The translations under genes and the position numbers were made by a program. A DNA stretch of 16,438 nt, taken from NCBI GenBank assembly GCA_937923375.1, contig CALAJG010000247.1, positions 1 through 16,438 on the forward strand, read 5' to 3'. Below the pieces are notes generated by a model. The model saw only the letters and a list, made by a program, of their open reading frames with translations, was not told where the DNA came from and ran no database searches. Below, one piece after another: positions 1-7,220 of this stretch (positions are counted from its first letter, which is position 1; the number at the start of each line of letters is the position of its first letter). Source of the DNA: an uncultured Leucothrix sp. (GTDB lineage Bacteria > Pseudomonadota > Gammaproteobacteria > Thiotrichales > Thiotrichaceae).

Positions 1-744
1 TCGATGCACGATGATTTTGAAAACCCTGAAGCGTTCAAGTGCTTCACTTTCGGCTCAGAAATGGATGGCGGATTCGCACAATACACAACGGTTCATACAA
101 AAGCTGCCCATGCAGTGAAATCTGACTGGAGTGATGCGGCGTTAGCTTCGATCCCTTGCGCCTATTCTACGGCTGAGAATATGTTGCATCGTGCTGATCT
201 TGGCGCTGAGCGAGTGTTAATAACAGGAGCTTCAGGTGGAGTAGGGTCTGCTGCTATCCAGCTGGCAAAGCGTCGCGGTGCTGAGGTGATTGCGCTGGCA
301 AGCCCTGCAAAGTTTGAACAGGTCAAAGCCATTGGTGCTGATCGTGTGTTGGCGCGTGATGCTGATTTGGTTGCCGAGTTGGGGGCAGATAGTATCGATT
401 TGGTGGTTGATCTGGTGGCGGGATCTGAATGGCCAAAGCTGCTGGATGTACTAAAACGCGGTGGACGTTACGCAACGGCAGGCGCGATTGCCGGGCCAAT
501 GGTCGAGCTTGATGTCAGAACGCTTTACCTTAAAGATCTCACTTTCTTTGGTTGTACCTATCAAGATCCTCAGGTATTCCAAAACTTGGTTGGCTACATA
601 GAGCGTAACGAGATAAAGCCAGTGGTTGCGGCAACCTACCCAATGTCTGATATTGCGCAGGCACAGCAAGATTTTCTAGCCAAACAATTTACCGGCAAGC
701 TGGTGCTTATTCCGCCCGCTGTTGAGCACAGTGCAGCTTCTTAA
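1..744 (+). CDS. MDR-family zinc-type alcohol dehydrogenase / quinone oxidoreductase (5' end missing)
   Basis: This is the C-terminal two thirds of a medium-chain dehydrogenase/reductase. The frame is open at the window edge, so the true start and roughly the first 100 residues lie upstream; the ATG at 4 is internal. The nucleotide-binding fold is clear: GASGGVGSAAIQLAK is the glycine-rich turn, about residues 75-89 counted from the ATG at 4. It is followed by the IGADRVLARD element and the GGRYATAGAIAG strand typical of NAD(P)H quinone-oxidoreductase-like members. The C-terminal half of the catalytic domain is present (QQDFLAKQFTGKLVLIP). Its stop codon overlaps the next start by one base (TAATG), which implies translational coupling with the enolase-superfamily gene and a shared pathway. 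The substrate cannot be read from this fragment. Confidence 0.9.
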   Translation, partial: SMHDDFENPEAFKCFTFGSEMDGGFAQYTTVHTKAAHAVKSDWSDAALASIPCAYSTAENMLHRADLGAERVLITGASGGVGSAAIQLAKRRGAEVIALASPAKFEQVKAIGADRVLARDADLVAELGADSIDLVVDLVAGSEWPKLLDVLKRGGRYATAGAIAGPMVELDVRTLYLKDLTFFGCTYQDPQVFQNLVGYIERNEIKPVVAATYPMSDIAQAQQDFLAKQFTGKLVLIPPAVEHSAAS

Positions 745-1865
745 TGAAAATCGCTGCAATCGATGTATTTCAGGTCGATCTACCTTATTCCGGCGGTAGT
801 TATCTATTGTCAGGAGGGCGGGTTTATAACAGCTTTGATGCCACTATCGTCAGAATAACAACGGAGTGTGGCTTCGAAGGTTGGGGAGAGTCCACGCCCT
901 TCGGTTCCAATTATATAGCCGCCCATGCCCGAGGTGTCAGGGCAGGCATCGCTGAAATGGCGGCGGGTTTAATCGGCTTAGATCCGCGGTTATTTGATCG
1001 CTTTAATGAGCAGATGGATAACCTGCTGACCGGCCATCTACACGCAAAAGCCCCACTGGATATAGCCTGTTGGGATATTTTTGGAAAGTCGGTAGACATG
1101 CCCGTTTGCGACCTGCTTGGTGGCAGTACCGGCAACCGAATGCCGGTGATTTCATCTATTTATGCAGGCGATCCTGATGACATGCGTTCTAGGGTACAGC
1201 AACACCGTCACCAAGGATATCGTGGCCATTCAGTTAAAATTGGCGCATCAGAGAGCGAAGGTGGGCCACGCCTGGATGCTGAACGGATCAAAGCATCCTT
1301 GGCTGACGCTAAAGCAGGTGAATATTTTCTGGTAGATGCGAATGGTGGCATGACGCTGGAACATGCCTCTCGCTTGTTAAAGCTATTACCCGATGATCTG
1401 GATTTTGTGTTAGAAGCTCCTTGCGCAACCTGGCGTGAGCATGTGGCATTGCATCGACGTTCATCAGTGCCGATCGTTTTTGACGAACTCGCGACCGATG
1501 ATGCAAGCATTTTACAAATTATCGCGGATGAAGCCGCCGAAGGTATCGGGCTTAAAGTGTCAAAAAATGGCGGTTTAACGCGCTGTCGTCGTCAACGTGA
1601 TATTGCGATCACCGCCGGCTTAACCATGAGTGTTCAGGACACGGTGGGTTCAGACATTGCCTTTGCCGGTTTGCTGCATCTTGCTCAAACCATCCCAGAA
1701 AAGTACCTGCGATGTGTGTTGGATGTGCGTGATATGGTTTCAATGACGACCGCAGAATTTGATGTATCCATCGTTGAGGGTGGCGTGATGGCTCCACGAG
1801 AACCTGGGTTAGGCGTTAAACCTGATTTAAACGTATTGGGCCAGCCCGTTGCACATTATGAGTAG
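744..1865 (+). CDS. Enolase-superfamily (mandelate racemase/muconate lactonizing) enzyme, hydroxyproline dehydratase/epimerase-like
   Basis: This 373-residue protein has the full length of the family. Members abstract a proton alpha to a carboxylate using Mg2+ and two lysines on opposite faces of a TIM barrel. Visible residues are K165 in HSVKIGA, metal ligands D198 (VDANGG), E224 (LEAP) and D247 (FDELA), and K271 in LKVSKNGGLTR. The N-terminal capping domain (VDLPYSGGSYLLSGG) and the KIGA/KVSK pattern resemble cis-3-hydroxy-L-proline dehydratases and 4-hydroxyproline-betaine 2-epimerases more than mandelate racemase; this is recognition by memory, not by alignment. A dehydratase would give Delta1-pyrroline-2-carboxylate. 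The start overlaps the upstream stop (TAATG), so the gene is coupled to the dehydrogenase. The exact substrate is open. Confidence 0.85.
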   Translation: MKIAAIDVFQVDLPYSGGSYLLSGGRVYNSFDATIVRITTECGFEGWGESTPFGSNYIAAHARGVRAGIAEMAAGLIGLDPRLFDRFNEQMDNLLTGHLHAKAPLDIACWDIFGKSVDMPVCDLLGGSTGNRMPVISSIYAGDPDDMRSRVQQHRHQGYRGHSVKIGASESEGGPRLDAERIKASLADAKAGEYFLVDANGGMTLEHASRLLKLLPDDLDFVLEAPCATWREHVALHRRSSVPIVFDELATDDASILQIIADEAAEGIGLKVSKNGGLTRCRRQRDIAITAGLTMSVQDTVGSDIAFAGLLHLAQTIPEKYLRCVLDVRDMVSMTTAEFDVSIVEGGVMAPREPGLGVKPDLNVLGQPVAHYE

Positions 1866-1891
1866 TTAGGCACTGCCTTAAACAAATAGTG

Positions 1892-1896
1892 AAGGA
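1892..1896 (+). promoter_or_regulatory. Ribosome binding site deciding the HAD start
   Basis: AAGGA lies 4 bases before the ATG at 1901. A GTG at 1889 is in frame but has no comparable Shine-Dalgarno, so the ATG is preferred. Confidence 0.6.
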
Positions 1897-1900
1897 CAAA

Positions 1901-2611
1901 ATGAGTAAAATAATCAGGGGTGTTCTCTTCGATAAAGACGGTACCTTGTTTAAGTACGGAAATACTTGGCAAATTTGGTGTGAACGAGTGATTCAGGCAA
2001 TGGCCGCTGATGACAAAACGTTGCAACATGCGTTGGCCGATGGCTGTGGCTTTAATCTTAACACTAAGGAATTCACACCGGGGTCACTAGTTGTCAACGC
2101 GTCGGCGCGTGAGATTAATCAAGTCTGGGCTGAGATACATCCCAAACTTGACTACCAACAGATAGAAACGATTGGCATTGAGAAGTTGGATAATCTGCCT
2201 GTTATTCCCGTATGTGATTTGAGTGAAATGCTTGCTTCATTAAAAGCTATGGGTATCAATATTGGCTGCGCTACTAACGACTTTGAGTCCAGCGCTAAGG
2301 TGCAACTAGCAGACGCTGGTATTTACGAGCAGTTTGATTTTGTCTGTGGCTTTGACAGTGGTCATGGAGCCAAGCCGGGCCCGGGAATGTTACTGGCTTT
2401 TGCCGAGAAGTGTGGCATTGAGGCATCTGAAGTTGCGATGGTTGGTGATAGTACACATGATTTGCATTGTGGTCGCTCTGCAAGTGCTGCGCTGTGCGTT
2501 GGGGTTTTGACGGGACCAGCGAAAGCTGAAGATATTCAGGCTCATGCGGATGTGGTATTGGGCTCGGTGGAGATATTGCCGGAATATTTGAGACGCATGT
2601 TAACGGGGTAA
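1901..2611 (+). CDS. HAD-superfamily phosphatase, phosphoglycolate-phosphatase-like
   Basis: This 236-residue soluble hydrolase belongs to the haloacid dehalogenase superfamily, which removes phosphate through an aspartyl-phosphate intermediate. All four motifs are visible. Motif I is FDKDGTLF, with nucleophile D11 and acid/base D13. Motif II is GCATND, with T125. Motif III is K158 in GAKPGPGM. Motif IV is VGDSTHDL, with D183 and D187 for Mg2+. A helical cap of about 80 residues sits between motifs I and II, as in the Gph-like subgroup. The ATG at 1901 is chosen over the in-frame GTG at 1889 because AAGGA lies just upstream. The gene follows the enolase-superfamily gene by 35 bases and is probably in the same transcript. 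The substrate is unknown; phosphoglycolate is only the family default. Confidence 0.9.
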   Translation: MSKIIRGVLFDKDGTLFKYGNTWQIWCERVIQAMAADDKTLQHALADGCGFNLNTKEFTPGSLVVNASAREINQVWAEIHPKLDYQQIETIGIEKLDNLPVIPVCDLSEMLASLKAMGINIGCATNDFESSAKVQLADAGIYEQFDFVCGFDSGHGAKPGPGMLLAFAEKCGIEASEVAMVGDSTHDLHCGRSASAALCVGVLTGPAKAEDIQAHADVVLGSVEILPEYLRRMLTG

Positions 2612-2665
2612 TAGTAGATATACCCTCTCTATTTCCCAGATTTTTTTGACTTTAAGGACTGTTAA

Positions 2666-3199
2666 ATGAAAGCAAACTTTCTACCCGTTTCAGCGTTATT
2701 GGCAATAATTTGCCTGAGTCTGATAGTTGCAATCCCCGCTTTTGCTGAAACGAACAAACTCGACAGCTTATTCACCGAGCTGAAACAAGCCAAAGACGAA
2801 ACTGAGGCCAGAAGTCTGGAAGATCAAATTTGGAAAACATGGCTGTCCGCTGAAAACGATGAGATAGATGCGTTGATGCAGCAAGCGGTTCGTCAACGTC
2901 GAAATTATGATTTCATCGGTGCATTGGAAACGCTCAATAAAGTCATTGCACTAACGCCAGATTATGCAGAAGCCTGGAATCAACGAGCTACCGTCTATTT
3001 CCATCAGCAGGAATTTGAAAAGTCACTTGAAGATATTGCCAAAACCTTGGAACAGGAGCCGCGTCATTTTGGTTCTTTGGCTGGTCGGGCGGTAATCCGT
3101 TTGATGCAAAGTAAACCGGCACTCGCTAGGCAGAGTATTATTGAAGCTTTAAAGCACCATCCCTTCCTTAAAGAACGATCGATGTTCCCGGGATTGTGA
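2666..3199 (+). CDS. Exported TPR-repeat protein
   Basis: This 177-residue protein starts with a Sec-type signal peptide: a hydrophobic run at 8-22 and an AFA|E cleavage site after residue 27. It should act in the periplasm. After a short helical region come about three tetratricopeptide units, roughly residues 66-99, 100-133 and 134-167. Signature stretches such as PDYAEAWNQRATVYF and EPRHFGSLAGRAVI are typical of a conserved short proteobacterial TPR family. TPRs bind proteins, so a scaffold or chaperone role is likely, but the partner is unknown. An AAGGA ribosome binding site precedes the ATG. The 54-base gap after the HAD gene shows no hairpin terminator, so co-transcription is possible. 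Confidence 0.85.
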   Translation: MKANFLPVSALLAIICLSLIVAIPAFAETNKLDSLFTELKQAKDETEARSLEDQIWKTWLSAENDEIDALMQQAVRQRRNYDFIGALETLNKVIALTPDYAEAWNQRATVYFHQQEFEKSLEDIAKTLEQEPRHFGSLAGRAVIRLMQSKPALARQSIIEALKHHPFLKERSMFPGL

Positions 3200-3255
3200 A
3201 ATATCGAGAGCCTACGGTGATAGACTAGCGAGAATAATAGAATAAGGGGTGGGGC

Positions 3256-4230
3256 ATGAGGATTTCATTATTTGAAAAAACATCGGTGGATCGCCCCATT
3301 ATCGCCATAGTTTTGGTACTCACGGGCGCATTTGTCCTCGCTGCACAAGACTCGTTAATCAAGCTGATGTCTTCAGAAACTTCATTCTGGCAGCTCCAGA
3401 CCTTACGCTCTTTCAGCAATCTCTGTTTTTTACTACTACTCGCAGCCGTCTCGGGTGGCATAAGTCTACTGGCTCCAATTAGTAGAAAAGCGGTCTATGC
3501 CAGAGCCTGCTGTTTAACGCTTTGCATGTTCTTTTTCTTTGGTGGTTCGCCTTATTTAACCGTCGCACAAATGGCGGCAGGGCTTTACACCTATCCAGTA
3601 TTCGTTTCACTGCTGGCAGGCCCGGTGTTAGGGGAAATGGTCGGCCCTTTGCGAATTGGTTCGAGCTTACTTGGCATTACGGGCGCCGCGTTGATACTGA
3701 GCCCTTGGGAAGCCTCTTTCTCGCTGGTGCAGCTAATGCCGATCGTTGCTGGCTTCCTTTACGGTTGCAATATTCTAATTGTCCGTCGCTTTTGTCGCGG
3801 TGAAAGCCCGCTGGCATTAGCGTGGGCAACTGGAATAGTCTTTATAAGCTGCGGTATTATAGGGGCTGTCTCGTTAACTATTTTTCCTTTGCCCCCATCA
3901 CTGCACCAATCAATGCCATTTCTAGCAATCGGCTGGCCGCCGCTGGTGTGGGGGATTATTGGCTTTGCCGTCTTTGTATCAATCTTGAATCTCACTGGCA
4001 ATATCTGCATTACGCGAGCCTATCAAACTGCTGATGCCAGCTTGTTAGCACCACTCGATTTCACTTATTTGTTGTTTGCAGCCGTGTGGGGACGGTTGAT
4101 CTTTGAACAGTGGCCGAGTGAAAAATCCTGGGCCGGTATGAGTCTGATTTTGATCGCAGGGCTGGTTACTGCTTGGCGGGAAAGGCAGGTTTCCAAGCAT
4201 AAGGAATATGATAAAGTAATCATCAAATAA
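3256..4230 (+). CDS. DMT-superfamily (EamA) inner-membrane transporter
   Basis: This 324-residue protein is almost entirely hydrophobic, with about ten predicted membrane helices, as expected for two tandem EamA units of the drug/metabolite transporter superfamily. The first helix (about 16-38) contains GAFVLAAQDSLIKL, where the first EamA unit usually begins. A second unit begins around MPIVAGFLYGCNILIVRRF. The short charged tail (RERQVSKHKEYDK) should be cytoplasmic. Family members export amino acids, nucleosides or other small metabolites, and the substrate cannot be predicted from sequence. A purine-rich stretch (aaggggtgggg) precedes the ATG. The next gene starts 21 bases after the stop. 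Confidence 0.88.
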   Translation: MRISLFEKTSVDRPIIAIVLVLTGAFVLAAQDSLIKLMSSETSFWQLQTLRSFSNLCFLLLLAAVSGGISLLAPISRKAVYARACCLTLCMFFFFGGSPYLTVAQMAAGLYTYPVFVSLLAGPVLGEMVGPLRIGSSLLGITGAALILSPWEASFSLVQLMPIVAGFLYGCNILIVRRFCRGESPLALAWATGIVFISCGIIGAVSLTIFPLPPSLHQSMPFLAIGWPPLVWGIIGFAVFVSILNLTGNICITRAYQTADASLLAPLDFTYLLFAAVWGRLIFEQWPSEKSWAGMSLILIAGLVTAWRERQVSKHKEYDKVIIK

Positions 4231-4251
4231 TGCAGGTAATAAGGAATCACG

Positions 4252-4623
4252 ATGCAAGAAATAAAACAAGAAACGCTAAGCATAGCGGAAGCTAATAAAT
4301 CCTTAAATGTTGACCTTGAGCCGGCGCTGTGGGCGTTTATCGTCAAAATGATTAACTATCCAGAGCTGTCATTTAATGAGAGCACTAACGTCATCGCCTA
4401 TGAAGGGTTTGTGCCTTTCAAGGAATTGGCCAAAGAGTGGATAGCCGGAATCAATGACAATACCTATGACGTACAAAAATGTCAGGGCTGTCAGGCCTTT
4501 TTTGATATAAATACTGCAGAGGGAATCTATGGGAAGCCGGATGATTTTGAAGCGTTTATCTGTATTCCCTGTGCCGACAAAATGACGGCACGAGAATATT
4601 ACCAGCGCTATATCGAACAATAG
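4252..4623 (+). CDS. Small CxxC...CxxC (zinc-ribbon-like) protein of unknown function
   Basis: I do not recognise this 123-residue protein. Its C-terminal half has two cysteine pairs, C77-x-x-C80 (KCQGC) and C104-x-x-C107 (CIPC), spaced 23 residues apart, which would suit one bound Zn2+ in a ribbon fold. The N-terminal half is acidic, predicted helical, and has no signal peptide or membrane segment, so the protein should be cytoplasmic. AAGGA lies upstream of the ATG. It follows the DMT transporter by 21 bases and may share its transcript. It converges tail to tail with the ankyrin gene, with only 15 bases between the stops and no obvious terminator. Confidence 0.75.
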   Translation: MQEIKQETLSIAEANKSLNVDLEPALWAFIVKMINYPELSFNESTNVIAYEGFVPFKELAKEWIAGINDNTYDVQKCQGCQAFFDINTAEGIYGKPDDFEAFICIPCADKMTAREYYQRYIEQ

Positions 4624-4638
4624 CGCTGTAGAAATAGT

Positions 4639-5568
4639 CTAGCTGCAACCTTGAGAAGATCTGGCACGCTTGGATTCTAAAAATTGAATAATGCCCCGAC
4701 TGCCGCTTTTGCGGGCCTTATCTAACGGCGAGCAAGGCGACATTGCGCCGCTAAGGTTAGGGTTAGCACCCGATTGAATTAGCAGCTTAACCATCGACAT
4801 ATTACGATTCTCAACCGCATAAAGCAGGGGCGTTGAATCCTTTCTTAAATTGGGATTTCCACCGGCACGCAACATCATTTGCACTGCTGTATAGTCGTTT
4901 TTCTTTGCCGCCAAAAGCAAGGGAAAGTAGCTATCACTATAGCCTTCGCCACCATAGTTTGGGTCAAACCCGCCTCTTAACAGCGCACCCAGCATGCGGT
5001 AATTGATCTTACGATCTTCGATCATTTTGGCGAGTGCATTGCCACCACCGTTGGTAGTCGCTCTGGGATTAGCCTTCTGGCTTAGTAAGTAAGCCGCTGT
5101 TTTCTCTGCTTGATTATCCACGGCATGATAAAGAATCGTGCCGTTATTACCACCTTCATCGTGACGAATGCTCACGCCATTGGCATGCATGACTCTGACC
5201 GCGACCACGTCATCTTTTTTGGTCGCTTCTAACATTTGCGCAAATAACCTATCCCAAACTGATGGGATGTTGGGCAAAGTGTTCCAATTGATTTTGCGGG
5301 TATCAGCTCCACAACTTCCAAGCGCACTATTGCGCGCCTCGGTTTCTTTTGATGCGACTGCTTTACTCACACGCATGCACCAGGCTTTCTGACCCAGATA
5401 AGACGGTGACCATCGCTTGCCTCTTTCTGCACAGCTTTGAGAAACATTCGCGATTTGTTGTTTGACTGCTGTTTTGGCGTAGTTATCGCAAAAACGCGCA
5501 TCTGCAGCCTGCAAGTGCGTACCGGAACTAATGAAAAGGGCGAGGGCGATAAGTAGTTGTCGTTTCAT
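4639..5568 (-). CDS. Exported ankyrin-repeat protein
   Basis: This 309-residue protein has a signal peptide (KRQLLIALALFISSG, cleavage near residues 21-23) and is probably periplasmic. The first 100 residues after it contain four cysteines (C27, C46, C64, C86) that could form two disulfides. From about residue 107 there are about five ankyrin-type units of varying quality. The clearest are PLLLAAKKNDYTAVQMMLRAGGNPN and TPLLYAVENRNMSMVKLLIQSGANPN at about 216-271. Ankyrin repeats mediate protein binding. AGGGA precedes the ATG by a normal distance. The gene lies 75 bases downstream of the PPTase gene on the same strand, so it may be the last gene of the NRPS-like operon or an independent unit; the sequence does not decide this. 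Confidence 0.85.
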   Translation of the reverse strand: MKRQLLIALALFISSGTHLQAADARFCDNYAKTAVKQQIANVSQSCAERGKRWSPSYLGQKAWCMRVSKAVASKETEARNSALGSCGADTRKINWNTLPNIPSVWDRLFAQMLEATKKDDVVAVRVMHANGVSIRHDEGGNNGTILYHAVDNQAEKTAAYLLSQKANPRATTNGGGNALAKMIEDRKINYRMLGALLRGGFDPNYGGEGYSDSYFPLLLAAKKNDYTAVQMMLRAGGNPNLRKDSTPLLYAVENRNMSMVKLLIQSGANPNLSGAMSPCSPLDKARKSGSRGIIQFLESKRARSSQGCS

Positions 5569-5643
5569 AAAGTATCCCTGGGTTTGGATTCTAGATTTAA
5601 TGAATGTTTTTTGTACTTTACGTTACTGACCCTTAATGTCTGT

Positions 5644-6384
5644 TTATAGTTCCCAATCACAAAGGCTTATTATTCTGGTATCCGGGAGATTACATACAAC
5701 AAAAGCAACGGTTACGCTCAAACCCTCGGGGATAACTTTACCCAGACTCTTTTCTGTTTTAAGGGTGAGCTTTGATGAGTTGATATCGACAGCCGATACG
5801 GCATCAAAATCAAAATAATCCCCAACCGTGTTAAAAACTGCTTTAAAGAAACTCTCTTTGGCAGAAAATATTATTGTAAAAAGCTGCGACTCTGAAAGGT
5901 TTGAAAAGCCCTGCGTTAGTAAGCTTTCATCCTGCTTTGTCAGAATCGTCGCTGAAATCTGATGCCGCGTATCACTAGCCACTAGCGATTGAATATCCAG
6001 ACCAAGCCCTGAAAAGGTGTCAGTCTGAGGCTGTACTGCTGCAATAGAGTATGGTTCAGAATGAGAAATACTGCCGATAAGGCTGCTAGGCCAAATCGGT
6101 TCTCGATGTTTACCAATCGGTACTTGCTCAGCTGACTCAAAACATTGAGATGATTCCAGTGCCTGTTTTGCGGCTAATCTGCCAGCCAAAAACTGTGCAC
6201 GCCGAGAAGGAAACCAAGTGCTTAATGTACCTGGTTCATCAATGGTGAAATGTTTGTAGAGATCGTCTCCATAGGCAGACTTGTCATATTGTAAAAGCTG
6301 GATGCTTTTTTCAAACGGCTCAATATGGAGAGCTTGACTGCTATAAATAAACCCAGCGCTGCCCGTGGTGAAATCGTGTATCAA
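5644..6384 (-). CDS. 4'-phosphopantetheinyl transferase, Sfp/EntD type
   Basis: This 246-residue enzyme transfers phosphopantetheine from CoA to the conserved serine of a carrier protein. Visible motifs are SISHSEPYSIAAV (about 105-117), the Mg2+-binding GLGLDIQ (D130) and FSAKESFFKA (K176, E177, K181), with the two main motifs about 45 residues apart as in the family. The third position of the DxE triad is Gln132 instead of Glu. The protein has no methionine except the initiator. The frame closes upstream without an ATG, so TTG at 6384 is the likely start, only two bases after the hydrolase stop, which suggests translational coupling. The obvious target is Ser608 of the NRPS-like protein in the same operon. 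Confidence 0.9.
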   Translation of the reverse strand: MIHDFTTGSAGFIYSSQALHIEPFEKSIQLLQYDKSAYGDDLYKHFTIDEPGTLSTWFPSRRAQFLAGRLAAKQALESSQCFESAEQVPIGKHREPIWPSSLIGSISHSEPYSIAAVQPQTDTFSGLGLDIQSLVASDTRHQISATILTKQDESLLTQGFSNLSESQLFTIIFSAKESFFKAVFNTVGDYFDFDAVSAVDINSSKLTLKTEKSLGKVIPEGLSVTVAFVVCNLPDTRIISLCDWEL

Positions 6385-6386
6385 CG

Positions 6387-7220
6387 TTAGGCAGCAACTG
6401 TTTTCATTTGTTCAGACATACTGAGCGTCTTTTCTAAAACGTGATCGACGAATAATTTTCTGTCCTCACAAAGCATGACCACGTGATCCATTTGAGAAAA
6501 ATAATGGGTAGATTCAGTGCCGCGCCATTTCATATCCGGCAACATGTCATAAAACTGCTGTGCATAATTATAATAATCTGTGCCACCGGTATAGATAAAA
6601 TGTAGCTGAACATCGTTATCGACTAACTGCTGTAATTCCTTGCAAGCCTGCTTGGCAGTTTCTGGAAATTCACGGATGTCATTGCCCATTGCTAGTGATG
6701 CCGGTGCAGTTTTGTTTCCGCTTAGATCGCGTAGCTTATGTTTCCATTTTTCGATACTAAGCATTTTGCGCATCAATAATTTGGTTTCTTTCAACTTAAA
6801 CTTAGGTGTCTTATAGGCTAAACCATCAAGTGCAATAACTCCTTTTATCCTTTCATCCTTAAGAGCGGCCTGAATGCTGTCGTCAGCACCACTGCATAAT
6901 CCAAACATTATAAATTGCTGAATATTATGCTGCTGCATCAAATAGTCCATGACCTCAATTGCTTCATCAGCAGCACGGTCTATGGATTTTCCAGCGGCAC
7001 CCACGCCCAGACTTTCACCAATGCCAGAGATGTCGAAACGTAATGATGAAATTCCCTGTTGCTCCAAACTCTGAGCGAGGTCTTTATGCATGCGGAAAGG
7101 GCCTGCATTGTGGAGCATTCCCGGGGTCATAATGATAACTGCTAGTGGATTGTTATTCTCTACGATGTTTTCAATTCCAAACAGATGGTCGTATTTTCCA
7201 AAAACAAGTGGCTGATCCAT
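6387..7220 (-). CDS. Alpha/beta hydrolase with Cys nucleophile, exosortase-A-associated hydrolase-1-like
   Basis: This 277-residue cytoplasmic protein has an alpha/beta-hydrolase fold. MTPGMLHNAG is the oxyanion-loop region, RFDISGIGES follows beta-4, and GLCSGA (107-112) is the nucleophile elbow, with Cys109 where most relatives have Ser. H246 (QMDHVV) is the likely catalytic His, and D215 may be the acid. The GLC elbow and overall pattern recall the family called hydrolase 1 of the exosortase A system, which is a recollection rather than a search. The ATG overlaps the stop of the NRPS-like gene by one base (TAATG). In context it may release, transfer or proofread the acyl group on the carrier protein, acting as a type II thioesterase-like partner. 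Confidence 0.85.
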   Translation of the reverse strand: MDQPLVFGKYDHLFGIENIVENNNPLAVIIMTPGMLHNAGPFRMHKDLAQSLEQQGISSLRFDISGIGESLGVGAAGKSIDRAADEAIEVMDYLMQQHNIQQFIMFGLCSGADDSIQAALKDERIKGVIALDGLAYKTPKFKLKETKLLMRKMLSIEKWKHKLRDLSGNKTAPASLAMGNDIREFPETAKQACKELQQLVDNDVQLHFIYTGGTDYYNYAQQFYDMLPDMKWRGTESTHYFSQMDHVVMLCEDRKLFVDHVLEKTLSMSEQMKTVAA

